Below, piece after piece: positions 50,721 through 58,708 of a DNA stretch of 64,000 bases. The stretch's first letter is position 1. Each line of letters starts with the position of its first letter. The notes under the pieces were generated by a model. The model was given only the letters and a program-made list of their open reading frames with translations. It did no database searches and was not told the DNA's origin. The translations under genes and the position numbers were made by a program. This DNA comes from Paracoccaceae bacterium. GTDB lineage: Bacteria > Pseudomonadota > Alphaproteobacteria > Rhodobacterales > Rhodobacteraceae. Location of the stretch: the NCBI GenBank assembly GCA_006226775.1, contig SBGD01000062.1, positions 1 through 64,000 of the forward strand, written 5' to 3'.

Positions 50721-51524
50721 TCAGAAAGCCTCCGGGGTTTGGTCGAGCCAGCTCAGCGGCAGGCTGTCGATCTCGGCCATGGCCTCGACCAGCCGCGCGA
50801 CGGCGTGATCGAGGGTCGCTTGGCCTTTCGCGGCGCTGGCCAGATGCGCCTCGCCGCAGGCGCCCGCGGTATTGAGATCCTGGGTCTTCCAGCCGGGCTT
50901 GGCGGCGCGGCCCAGCCCGATATGGGTGAAACGCTCGGCCAGGTCCTGGCCGCGCGAGCGGAAGTCCTGCGCCAGTTCCATGTCGACATTGTCGGGGTCC
51001 AGCGCCAGCATGACCGAGGTTTCCATGTCGCCGGCGTGGATGCCGTGGCTGCGCTCGGTCTCGGAAAAAAGCCCCTCGGGCAGGCCGAAGCCGAACCAGT
51101 TGACCGAAAAGCTCATCATGTTCCGCGTCACCCGCAACTCGCGCGCGGCAAGGTCCATGGCGGGGATATTGCCGCCGTGACCGTTGAGAAAGACGATCTT
51201 GCGCACCCCGGCGCGGGCGACGCTAGCGCCGATCTCGGTCAGCACCCGCAGAAAGGTGTCGCCAGAAAGGGTCAGCGTGCCGGGAAAGTCGATGTGCTCG
51301 TCGCTCTTGCAGACCGCCTGGGTGGGCAGGATCAGCGCCGGGCTGTCCTCGGGCAGCGCCTCGGCGAGGCGCCGGGCAATGGCGGTGACGGTGCAGCTGT
51401 CGACCGACATCGGCAGGTGCGGCCCGTGCTGTTCGATGGCGCCGATGGGCTGCACGGCAATCAGCCGCGCATGGTCCAGCCGGGCAAAGGCATGGCGCGA
51501 ATACTCGGCCCAGAACCGTTTCAT
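50721..51524 (-). CDS. Creatininase-family amidohydrolase
   Basis: A 267-residue hydrolase. Metal-binding segments are IEQHGPHLPMSVD (Glu, His, Asp; residues ~31-43), NGHGGNIPAM (~113) and GIHAGDMETSVML (~155, His and Glu). The family includes creatininase and ring- or formyl-amide hydrolases such as ArfB and MftE. As the first gene of the operon it may open or deformylate the imported compound. ATG 51524 with GGTGG upstream is chosen over a TTG at 51563. The ~210 bases upstream to the Lrp gene hold the promoter. Confidence 0.88.
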   Translation of the reverse strand: MKRFWAEYSRHAFARLDHARLIAVQPIGAIEQHGPHLPMSVDSCTVTAIARRLAEALPEDSPALILPTQAVCKSDEHIDFPGTLTLSGDTFLRVLTEIGASVARAGVRKIVFLNGHGGNIPAMDLAARELRVTRNMMSFSVNWFGFGLPEGLFSETERSHGIHAGDMETSVMLALDPDNVDMELAQDFRSRGQDLAERFTHIGLGRAAKPGWKTQDLNTAGACGEAHLASAAKGQATLDHAVARLVEAMAEIDSLPLSWLDQTPEAF

Positions 51525-51733
51525 CTGGCGGCCACCAAGAATAATTGCGGCAATTTGATGCAAGTCATTTTGTCCTCCCTGCCCAAAGGTTAGTCATTTT
51601 CATATCAATTGGTCAAACTATTTGGTAGGTTTTCGCAAGCCGCTGAGATCAGGCGCTTAAACCCAATGCCCGAACGCCGGGCCGCCGCGAATCGCCGGCG
51701 GGTGCGCATCCGGCACCCGGCAGAAGGCGCGGC

Positions 51734-52198
51734 TCAGACGAGGCGGGCCATGCCGCCCTTGACCCGCCGGATCGGGATCGAGGATTCGATATTGGCCACC
51801 CCCTTGATGGTGGTCAGCCGGGCGGTCAGGAAGCGCTCGAATTCGTCCAGATCGCGCACCGAGACCCGCAGAAGGTAGTCGCGGGTGCCGGTCATCAGCC
51901 AGCAATCCACCACCTCGGGGCAAAGCGCGATCTCGCGCTCGAAGCTGACCAGCCGGTTGTCGACCTGGTGCTCGAGCTTGACCGAAACGAAGATGTTCAT
52001 CGCAAAGCCCAGCCTGCGCTCGTCGATGCGGGCGCTGTAGCCCTGGATGATGCCCTTGGATTCCATGATCCGGATGCGGCGCGAACAGGGCGAGGGCGAG
52101 AGGCCGACGCGGTCGCTCAGCTCCTGGTGCGAGAGGCGGGCGTCCTGTTGCAACTCGTGCAGGATCCTCAGGTCGATGGCGTCGATATCGGAAGGCAT
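51734..52198 (-). CDS. Lrp/AsnC-family regulator
   Basis: A 154-residue Lrp protein: N-terminal HTH (LSHQELSDRVGLSPSPCSRR, then IRIMESKGII) and C-terminal RAM ligand domain (CPEVVDCWLMTGTRDYLLRV, then DLDEFERFLTARLT). It is divergent from the AceE-like gene with a 137-base shared region, pointing to local control of that gene by an amino acid. In Pseudomonas, the Lrp protein MdeR is similarly placed beside mdeB, an AceE homologue acting on 2-oxobutyrate from methionine. Confidence 0.87.
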   Translation of the reverse strand: MPSDIDAIDLRILHELQQDARLSHQELSDRVGLSPSPCSRRIRIMESKGIIQGYSARIDERRLGFAMNIFVSVKLEHQVDNRLVSFEREIALCPEVVDCWLMTGTRDYLLRVSVRDLDEFERFLTARLTTIKGVANIESSIPIRRVKGGMARLV

Positions 52199-52335
52199 GG
52201 GGGAAATCCTTGGCAGGGATAGGCGTGAAATGCCGGATCAGGGGCGAAACCGGCCAATCCGAGCGGCGATCTTGGCGGATTTGGCTGCTTCTGCCAATCC
52301 CTTGGCGCTAGGCTGGCCGCAACGAGGAGAACGAC

Positions 52336-54996
52336 ATGACCCTGACCGACACGATGTCCCGCCACGACCCCGATCCGGCGGAAACCCGCGAGTGGATCGA
52401 CGCGCTGGAATCCCTGACCGAGGTCGATGGCCGGGCGCGCGCGCAATTCGTGCTTCACCGCGTGCAGCAGGAGGCCCGGCAGCTGGGCGTCACCACCGCC
52501 GGTCTGCCCTATTCGGCCTATCGCAACACCATCCCGGTGAAGCAGCAGCCCGCCTATCCCGGCGACCTTGCGCTCGAGGAACGCATCACCTCGATCATCC
52601 GCTGGAACGCGCTGGCCATGGTGGTGCGCGCCAACCGCGCCTATGGCGAATTGGGCGGGCATATCGCCTCCTATGCCTCGGCGGCCGAGATCTTCGAGGT
52701 GGGTTTCAACCACTACTTCCACGCCAAGAGCGAGGATCACGGCGGCGACCTGGTCTATTTCCAGCCGCATTCCGCCCCCGGCATCTATGCCCGCGCCTTC
52801 CTGGAGGGGCGGCTGTCGCAGGAGGATATCGCCAATTACCGCCAGGAGGTGCCGGGGCAGGGGCTGTGTTCCTATCCGCACCCCTGGCTGATGCAGGACT
52901 TCTGGCAATTGCCCACCGGCTCGATGGGCATCGGGCCGATGTCGGCGATCTACCAGGCGCGTTTCATGCGCTACCTTCAGGCCCGCGGGCTGGCCGAGAC
53001 CAGGCCGCGCCATGTCTGGGGCGTCTTTGGCGATGGCGAGATGGACGAGCCGGAATCGATCGGCGCGCTGACGCTGGCGGCGCGCGAGGGGCTCGACAAC
53101 CTGACCTTCGTGGTCAACTGCAACCTGCAACGGCTCGACGGGCCGGTGCGCGGCAATGGCCAGATCATCCAGGAGCTGGAATCGCTGTTCATCGGGGCGG
53201 GCTGGAACGTCATCAAGGTGCTCTGGGGCTCGGAATGGGACGATCTCTTTGCCCGCGACACCGACAACGTGCTGCTGCGCCGCTTTGCCGAGACGGTGGA
53301 CGGCGAATACCAGACGCTGGGCTCGAAGGATGGCGACTACAACCGCGCGCGGTTCTTCGACGCTGATCCGGCGACCCGGGCGCTGGTGGCGCAGATGACG
53401 GATGACGAGATCCACCGGCTGAAGCGTGGCGGTCACGACCTGCGCAAGCTGAACGCCGCCTTTGCCGCGGCGCGGGCGCACAAGGGCCAGCCGACGGTGA
53501 TCCTGACCAAGACCAAGAAGGGCTACGGCATGGGCGGGGCGGGCGAATCGCGGATGATCGCCCACCAGGCCAAGAAGCTGGATCTGGGCGCGCTGATGGC
53601 CTTCCGCGACCGTTTCGACCTGCCGCTGACCGATGCCGCCGTCGAGGCGCTGGAGTTCTACCACCCCGGCGCGGACAGTCCCGAGGTGCGCTACATGTTG
53701 GACCGCCGCGCCCGCCTGGGCGGCTTTCTGCCGCGCCGCCCGCGGCAGGCCGACAACCCGGTGCCGGCCCGCCCCAGGCTGGGGGCCTACGGCAAGTTCG
53801 CGCTCGAGGCCGAAAACCGCGAGTTGTCGACCACCATGGCGGCGGTGCGGATGATGAGCGGGCTGTTGCGCGACAAGGCCTTCGGCCCGCGCATCGTGCC
53901 CATTGTCGCCGACGAGGCGCGGACCTTCGGCATGGACAACCTGTTCCGCCAGATCGGCATCTACGCCCCCGGCGGCCAGCGCTACGAGCCCGAGGATGCA
54001 GGCTCCATGCTCTATTACAAGGAAACCGCGGACGGGCAGCTGCTGGAAGAAGGCATTACCGAGGCCGGGGCGATGAGTTCCTGGACCGCCGCCGCCACCG
54101 CCTATTCCGCCCATGGGACGGAACTGCTGCCGATCTACATCTACTACTCGATGTTCGGCTTCCAGCGGGTCGGCGACCTGATCTGGGCCGCCGCCGACCA
54201 GCGCGCCCGGGGCTTCCTGCTGGGGGCGACGGCGGGGCGCACCACGCTCTCGGGCGAGGGGTTGCAGCACCAGGACGGCTCCAGCCAGCTTGTCGCGGCG
54301 ACCGTGCCGAACTGCCGGGCCTATGACCCCTGTTTCGCCTATGAGCTGGCGGTGATCATGGAGCACGGCATGAAGCGGATGCTCGACGAGAAGCGCGACG
54401 AGTTCTTCTACATCACCGTGATGAACGAAAGCTACGCCCAGCCCACGATGCCCGAAGGCGTCGAAGAGGGTATCCTGCGCGGCATGTACCTGCTGGACAG
54501 CCGAAAGGCGGCGGGGCCGAAGGTGCGGCTCCTGGGGTCGGGCACGATCCTGCGCGAGACCATCGCCGCCGCCGATCTGCTGGCCGAGCTTGGCATTGCC
54601 TCGGAGGTCTTTTCGGTGACTTCGTTCAGCGAACTGGCCCGCGATGCCGCCGCGGCCGAGCGCCAGGGGCGTTTCGGCACGCCCGCGCGTTCGCATCTCG
54701 AGGTGCTGCTGGAAGGCGAGGCGCCGGTGATTGCCGCCAGCGACTATGTCCGCGCGGTGCCGGGCCAGATCGCGCCTTACCTCGACGCGCGGATGACCAT
54801 CCTGGGCACCGACGGCTTCGGGCGCTCGGCCAACCGGGTGGCGCTGCGGCGGTTCTTCGAGGTCGACCGCCAGCACATCGCGCTGGCCGCGCTCCAGGCG
54901 CTGGTGCGCAAGGGCGATCTCGAGCGCGAGGTGCTGGCGCGCGCGATCAGGGCTTTCGGTGTCGATCCCGAGGCCGAGGCGCCCTGGACGGTGTGA
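52336..54996 (+). CDS. AceE-type homodimeric 2-oxoacid (pyruvate) dehydrogenase E1
   Basis: An 886-residue single-chain E1, the length of AceE. ThDP/Mg motif GDGEMDEPESIGALTLAARE...NCNLQRLDG (~residues 231-265), KTKKGYGMGGAGE (~395), and the transketolase-like centre DEARTFGMDNLFRQIGIY and GRTTLSGEGLQHQDGSSQL. E1 decarboxylates a 2-oxoacid and acylates lipoyl-E2. No E2 or E3 gene is adjacent. Roseobacters normally use a PdhA/PdhB heterotetramer, so this looks like an extra E1, perhaps for 2-oxobutyrate as in MdeB. GAGGAG precedes the ATG. Confidence 0.88.
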   Translation: MTLTDTMSRHDPDPAETREWIDALESLTEVDGRARAQFVLHRVQQEARQLGVTTAGLPYSAYRNTIPVKQQPAYPGDLALEERITSIIRWNALAMVVRANRAYGELGGHIASYASAAEIFEVGFNHYFHAKSEDHGGDLVYFQPHSAPGIYARAFLEGRLSQEDIANYRQEVPGQGLCSYPHPWLMQDFWQLPTGSMGIGPMSAIYQARFMRYLQARGLAETRPRHVWGVFGDGEMDEPESIGALTLAAREGLDNLTFVVNCNLQRLDGPVRGNGQIIQELESLFIGAGWNVIKVLWGSEWDDLFARDTDNVLLRRFAETVDGEYQTLGSKDGDYNRARFFDADPATRALVAQMTDDEIHRLKRGGHDLRKLNAAFAAARAHKGQPTVILTKTKKGYGMGGAGESRMIAHQAKKLDLGALMAFRDRFDLPLTDAAVEALEFYHPGADSPEVRYMLDRRARLGGFLPRRPRQADNPVPARPRLGAYGKFALEAENRELSTTMAAVRMMSGLLRDKAFGPRIVPIVADEARTFGMDNLFRQIGIYAPGGQRYEPEDAGSMLYYKETADGQLLEEGITEAGAMSSWTAAATAYSAHGTELLPIYIYYSMFGFQRVGDLIWAAADQRARGFLLGATAGRTTLSGEGLQHQDGSSQLVAATVPNCRAYDPCFAYELAVIMEHGMKRMLDEKRDEFFYITVMNESYAQPTMPEGVEEGILRGMYLLDSRKAAGPKVRLLGSGTILRETIAAADLLAELGIASEVFSVTSFSELARDAAAAERQGRFGTPARSHLEVLLEGEAPVIAASDYVRAVPGQIAPYLDARMTILGTDGFGRSANRVALRRFFEVDRQHIALAALQALVRKGDLEREVLARAIRAFGVDPEAEAPWTV

Positions 54997-55004
54997 CAGG
55001 CCGC

Positions 55005-55028
55005 GGCCCCGTCCGCAGGGACGGGGCC
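55005..55028. terminator. Hairpin between convergent genes
   Basis: GGCCCCGTCC and GGACGGGGCC form a perfect 10-bp stem around a 4-base loop, eight bases after the E1 stop and 16 bases from the converging dehydrogenase stop. It could terminate in both directions; T-tracts are absent on both sides. Confidence 0.6.
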
Positions 55029-55044
55029 GGGCGCGGCGCGGCGA

Positions 55045-56286
55045 TCAGGCGCGGTGCCATTCCCGGTCGCCCTTGGCATCGCGGATCCGCGTCGGCAGGC
55101 CGATCCGGTCCAGCAGCGCAAACAGCGGCTTGGGGTCCAGCTCCTCGACGTTGAGCATTTTCCCGTGGTCATAGGTGCCATCGGCGATCAGCAGCGCCAT
55201 CGCCACCGGCGGCACCCCGGCGGTATAGGAAATCCCCTGGCTGCCGACCTCGGCATAGGCCTCCTCGTGGTCGGCGACGTTGTAGACGAAGACCTCGACC
55301 TCCTTGCCATCCTTCGTGCCCTTGACCAGGTCGCCGATGCAGGTCTTGCCGGTATAGCCCGGCGCCAGCGTCGAGGGATCGGGCAGCACCGCCTTGACCA
55401 CCTTGAGCGGCACCACTTCCAGCCCCTCGGCGGTGACCACCGGCTGTTCCGACAGAAGCCCGAGGTTCTGCAACACGGTGAAGACGTTGATGTAGTGATC
55501 GCCGAAGCCCATCCAGAAGCGCACATCCGCCTGCGGGTAGTTCACCGCCAGGGAGTGCACCTCGTCATGGCCCGACATATAGGCCATCTGCTTGCCCACC
55601 ACCGGCAGATCCCACTCGCGGCCGACCTCGAACATCCTGTTCTCCTGCCAGGCGCCGTCCTGCCAGCTGTAGACCGTGCCGGTGAATTCGCGGAAGTTGA
55701 TCTCGGGGTCGAAATTGGTCGAGAAATACTTGCCGTGGCTGCCGGCATTGATGTCGACGATGTCGATCGAGGTGACCTCGTCCATGAATTCGTCGATGGC
55801 AAAGCGCGCAAAGGCATTGACCATGCCGGGATCGAAGCCCGCGCCGAGGATCGCGGTGACGCCAGCCTTTTCGCAATCCTCGCGGCGTTTCCATTCGTAG
55901 TTGGCATACCACGGCGGCGTTTCGCAGATCTTGGCCGGGTCTTCGTGGATCGCGGTGTCGATATAGGCCGCCCCGGTGCGGATGCAGGCCTCGAGCACGG
56001 TCATGTTGACGAAGGGCGAGCCGACGTTGATCACGATCTGCGCGCCGGTCCGGTCGATCAGCGCCGCGACCGCATCGCTGTCCATCGCGTCCAGCGCATG
56101 GGTCTCGAAGACGCCGTCCTGTTTCATCGCCGCCTTGTCCTGCACGCTTTGCACGATGGCGTCGCATTTCGACCTGGTGCGGCTGGCAATATGCAGATCG
56201 CCCAGCAGATCGTTGTTCTGCGCGCATTTATGCGCCACGACCTGTGCAACGCCGCCGGCGCCGATGATAAGAACATTGCGTTTCAT
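55045..56286 (-). CDS. Carboxyspermidine/carboxynorspermidine dehydrogenase (saccharopine dehydrogenase family)
   Basis: A 413-residue NADPH enzyme of the saccharopine-dehydrogenase fold. It starts MKRNVLIIGAGGVAQVVAHK (Rossmann motif) and has INVGSPFVNMTVLEACIRTG, DPGMVNAFARFAI and TGKTCIGDLVKG. In the alternative polyamine route it condenses putrescine with aspartate semialdehyde and reduces the product to carboxyspermidine. The decarboxylase gene lies 44 bases upstream on the same strand, forming the standard pair. Confidence 0.92.
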   Translation of the reverse strand: MKRNVLIIGAGGVAQVVAHKCAQNNDLLGDLHIASRTRSKCDAIVQSVQDKAAMKQDGVFETHALDAMDSDAVAALIDRTGAQIVINVGSPFVNMTVLEACIRTGAAYIDTAIHEDPAKICETPPWYANYEWKRREDCEKAGVTAILGAGFDPGMVNAFARFAIDEFMDEVTSIDIVDINAGSHGKYFSTNFDPEINFREFTGTVYSWQDGAWQENRMFEVGREWDLPVVGKQMAYMSGHDEVHSLAVNYPQADVRFWMGFGDHYINVFTVLQNLGLLSEQPVVTAEGLEVVPLKVVKAVLPDPSTLAPGYTGKTCIGDLVKGTKDGKEVEVFVYNVADHEEAYAEVGSQGISYTAGVPPVAMALLIADGTYDHGKMLNVEELDPKPLFALLDRIGLPTRIRDAKGDREWHRA

Positions 56287-56330
56287 GGGTTCAACAGACC
56301 TCGTGTGATTGGCAGATGGGGTGTCCCCTG

Positions 56331-57425
56331 TCAGGACAGCGCGGATTTGAAATCCGCGTAGTCGAAATCGCGCACCCGGGTGACGGTGCCGTCCAGTTCA
56401 CGGATCGCGATGCCGGGCATCTTGACGCCGTTGAACCAGTTCTTCTTGACCATGGTATAGCCGGCGGCATCCTGAAACGAAATCCGGTCGCCCGGTTTCA
56501 GCGGTGCCTCGAAACGGAACTCGCCGAAGATATCGCCCGCGAGGCACGACTTGCCGCAGATCATCCAGTCGTGCGGGCCCTCGTCCGGCGTGACCTGCGC
56601 GGTCTCGCGGTAGATCAGCAGGTCGAGCATATGGGCCTCGATCGAACTGTCGACAATGGCCAGGTTCTTGCCGTTGAAAAGCGTGTCGAGCACCGTGACC
56701 TCGAGCGTCGCGGCGCCGGTGATCGCCGCCTCGCCCGGCTCGAGGTAGACCTGCACGCCGTAGGTCTCGGCAAACTGCTTCAGCCGCGCCGCCAGCCGCT
56801 CCAGCGGATAGCCTGCGCCGGTGAAATGGATGCCGCCGCCCAGGCTGACCCAGTCCATCCGGTGCAGCGTCTCGCCGAAGCGCGCCTCGATCAGCGCCAG
56901 CATGGAGTCGAAGCGGTCGAAATCGGCGTTCTCGCAATTGTTGTGGAACATCAGCCCGCTGATCCGGTCCGCCACCGCCGCGATCCGCGCGGGATCATGC
57001 TCGCCCAGACGGCTGAAGGGGCGGGCCGGATCGGCCAGGTCGAACTCCGAGGTCGAGACGCCGGGGTTGACCCGCAGCCCGCGGGTCTTGCCCCGCGATG
57101 CCGCGTCGAAGCGGTCGAGCTGGCCGATCGAGTTGAACAGGATCTTGTCGCAATGAGCCAGCACCTCGTCGATCTCGTCATCGGCGTAGGCCACGGAATA
57201 GGCATGGGTCTCGCCTGCGAATTCTTCGCGCCCCAGCCTGACCTCGTAGAGCGAGGAGGAGGTGGTGCCGTCCATGTAGTCCGCCATGAAATCGAACACC
57301 GACCAGGTGGCAAAGCACTTCAGCGCCAGCAGCGATTTGGCACCCGAGGCCGCGCGCAGCCAGGCGATCTTTTCCAGGTTCGCCAGAAGGCGGGCCTTGT
57401 CGATCAGGTAACAGGGGGTTTGCAC
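56331..57425 (-). CDS. nspC: Carboxy(nor)spermidine decarboxylase
   Basis: A 364-residue PLP decarboxylase of the alanine-racemase-fold type. PLP lysine in LLALKCFATWSVF (residue ~34), SSSLYEVRLGREEF, LMFHNNCENADFDRFD and GKSCLAGDIFGEF. It converts carboxyspermidine to spermidine. GTG start at 57425 is chosen: GGAGAGGA lies eight bases upstream and the protein then begins QTPCYLIDKARLL, as relatives do. A longer frame to 57497 lacks a ribosome-binding site. Confidence 0.92.
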   Translation of the reverse strand: MQTPCYLIDKARLLANLEKIAWLRAASGAKSLLALKCFATWSVFDFMADYMDGTTSSSLYEVRLGREEFAGETHAYSVAYADDEIDEVLAHCDKILFNSIGQLDRFDAASRGKTRGLRVNPGVSTSEFDLADPARPFSRLGEHDPARIAAVADRISGLMFHNNCENADFDRFDSMLALIEARFGETLHRMDWVSLGGGIHFTGAGYPLERLAARLKQFAETYGVQVYLEPGEAAITGAATLEVTVLDTLFNGKNLAIVDSSIEAHMLDLLIYRETAQVTPDEGPHDWMICGKSCLAGDIFGEFRFEAPLKPGDRISFQDAAGYTMVKKNWFNGVKMPGIAIRELDGTVTRVRDFDYADFKSALS

Positions 57426-57542
57426 GGCAAGATCCTCTCCGATGGCCTTTTTCGCGGGCGGGACACCCCGATTAGACCATGTTTGCGCACAAGGCAAAAT
57501 ACTTGTACGCCGCGCGATCGGCAGGACAGGCGGCGGGGGGCG

Positions 57543-57926
57543 TCAGCCCGGTCCCGGGCCCTCGCCGTCGGTGGCGGCGGTGTCCAGCGTCGACCAGGTC
57601 TCGTCGCGCGGCGGGTCGGGGGGCGTTTCGCAGGTGCGGCGGTGGATGTTGACCTTGGCGATGAAATGCGCGGCAATCGGCGCGGTGACGAACAAAAACG
57701 CCATGATCAGCGTCTCGTGCACCGAGCCTTCGCCGGTGGCGAAGGAATGGATCACCGAGGCCAGCAGCAACATGCCGATGCCCATGGTCCCCACCTTGGT
57801 GGGCGCATGGAGCCGGGTCATCGGGTCGTTGAACTTCAGCATTCCGATGACCCCCACCAGCGCAAAGCCCGCGCCGATCAGCAGGCAGAGCGATACCGCA
57901 TGGATGGCAATGATTTCCCCGGTCAT
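57543..57926 (-). CDS. phaG: Cation/proton antiporter subunit G
   Basis: A 127-residue MnhG/MrpG/PhaG-type subunit with three membrane helices in the first ~95 residues (IGAGFALVGVIGMLKFNDPM then TRLHAPTKVGTMGIGMLLLA). A soluble acidic tail follows. It is the last gene of the antiporter operon and overlaps subunit F by ATGA. The complex exchanges K+ or Na+ for H+ across the inner membrane. Confidence 0.92.
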   Translation of the reverse strand: MTGEIIAIHAVSLCLLIGAGFALVGVIGMLKFNDPMTRLHAPTKVGTMGIGMLLLASVIHSFATGEGSVHETLIMAFLFVTAPIAAHFIAKVNIHRRTCETPPDPPRDETWSTLDTAATDGEGPGPG

Positions 57927-58210
57927 TCGATGATGTCCCCCCGCAGGATGAAGCGCGCCAGCGCGACGGTCGAGACGAACCCGAGCATGGCGATCAGAAG
58001 CGCGACCTCGAAGTAGATCTGCACGCCCAGCTGGATGCCCAGCACGATCACCAGGCCCAGCGCCATGATCACCATCGTGTCGAGCGCGAGGATCCGGTCG
58101 CCCGGTGTCGGCCCCAGCACCAGCCGCACCATGCACAGGATCTGGCCGAGCGCCAGCGAGACGAAGGTGATCGCCAGGGCGATGTCGAGAAGTGCGACGG
58201 CGGTGCTCAC
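57923..58210 (-). CDS. phaF: Cation/proton antiporter subunit F
   Basis: A 95-residue MnhF/PhaF-type subunit with three membrane helices; LVLGPTPGDRILALDTMVIM and FEVALLIAMLGFVSTVALAR are family signatures. GTG start at 58210 (GTGA) overlaps the stop of subunit E, and its own stop overlaps subunit G. Confidence 0.92.
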   Translation of the reverse strand: MSTAVALLDIALAITFVSLALGQILCMVRLVLGPTPGDRILALDTMVIMALGLVIVLGIQLGVQIYFEVALLIAMLGFVSTVALARFILRGDIIE

Positions 58211-58707
58211 GAGAAGATCTCCTGCAGGCGGCGCTCGTAGCGGGTCTTGATCTCGTCGCGCACGGCGTCGGGGTCGTCGGTATGCAGGACATGCACCAGC
58301 AGGCTGTGCCCCTCGTCCGAAAGATCCGAGGACACCGTGCCGGGCGTCAGCGTGATGGTCCCGGCCAGCACCGTGATCGCCTCGGGCTCACGCAGGTCCA
58401 GCGGCACCACGATCCAGGCGGGCTTGAGCTTCCGGTTGGGCACGCTCAGCACGATCCAGGCGACCTGGACATTGGCGATCACGATATCCCAGAGCACCAG
58501 CAGCACATAGGCGGTCATCCGGCCCAGCCGAAAGCCCTCGGGCGTGTCGGGCCACCAGACCGAGGTGCCCCAGGGAATGAGCACGCCGAGGATCAGGCCG
58601 AAGACGACCATCCCGGCCGAGACCTCGTTCTGCAGAAGCGTCCAGACCAGGGCCAGAAGAAGCGTCAGAAAGGGATGCGGCAGCAGCCAGCGGAACGCGC
58701 GCGCCAT
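58207..58707 (-). CDS. phaE: Cation/proton antiporter subunit E
   Basis: A 166-residue MnhE/PhaE-type subunit. N-terminal membrane helices contain LPHPFLTLLLALVWTLLQNE and VVFGLILGVLIPWGTSVWWP. The soluble end has TITLTPGTVSSDLSDEGHSL and LVHVLH, the conserved MrpE motif. It starts one base after the subunit D stop. Confidence 0.92.
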   Translation of the reverse strand: MARAFRWLLPHPFLTLLLALVWTLLQNEVSAGMVVFGLILGVLIPWGTSVWWPDTPEGFRLGRMTAYVLLVLWDIVIANVQVAWIVLSVPNRKLKPAWIVVPLDLREPEAITVLAGTITLTPGTVSSDLSDEGHSLLVHVLHTDDPDAVRDEIKTRYERRLQEIFS

Positions 58708-58708
58708 G

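Noticed and set aside
52168-54876. Minus-strand open frame of ~900 codons antisense to the E1 gene
   Set aside because: It arises from GC-rich third positions of the plus-strand gene; the translation is His/Arg/Gly/Gln-rich, has no family motifs, and the plus strand encodes a full AceE-type protein.
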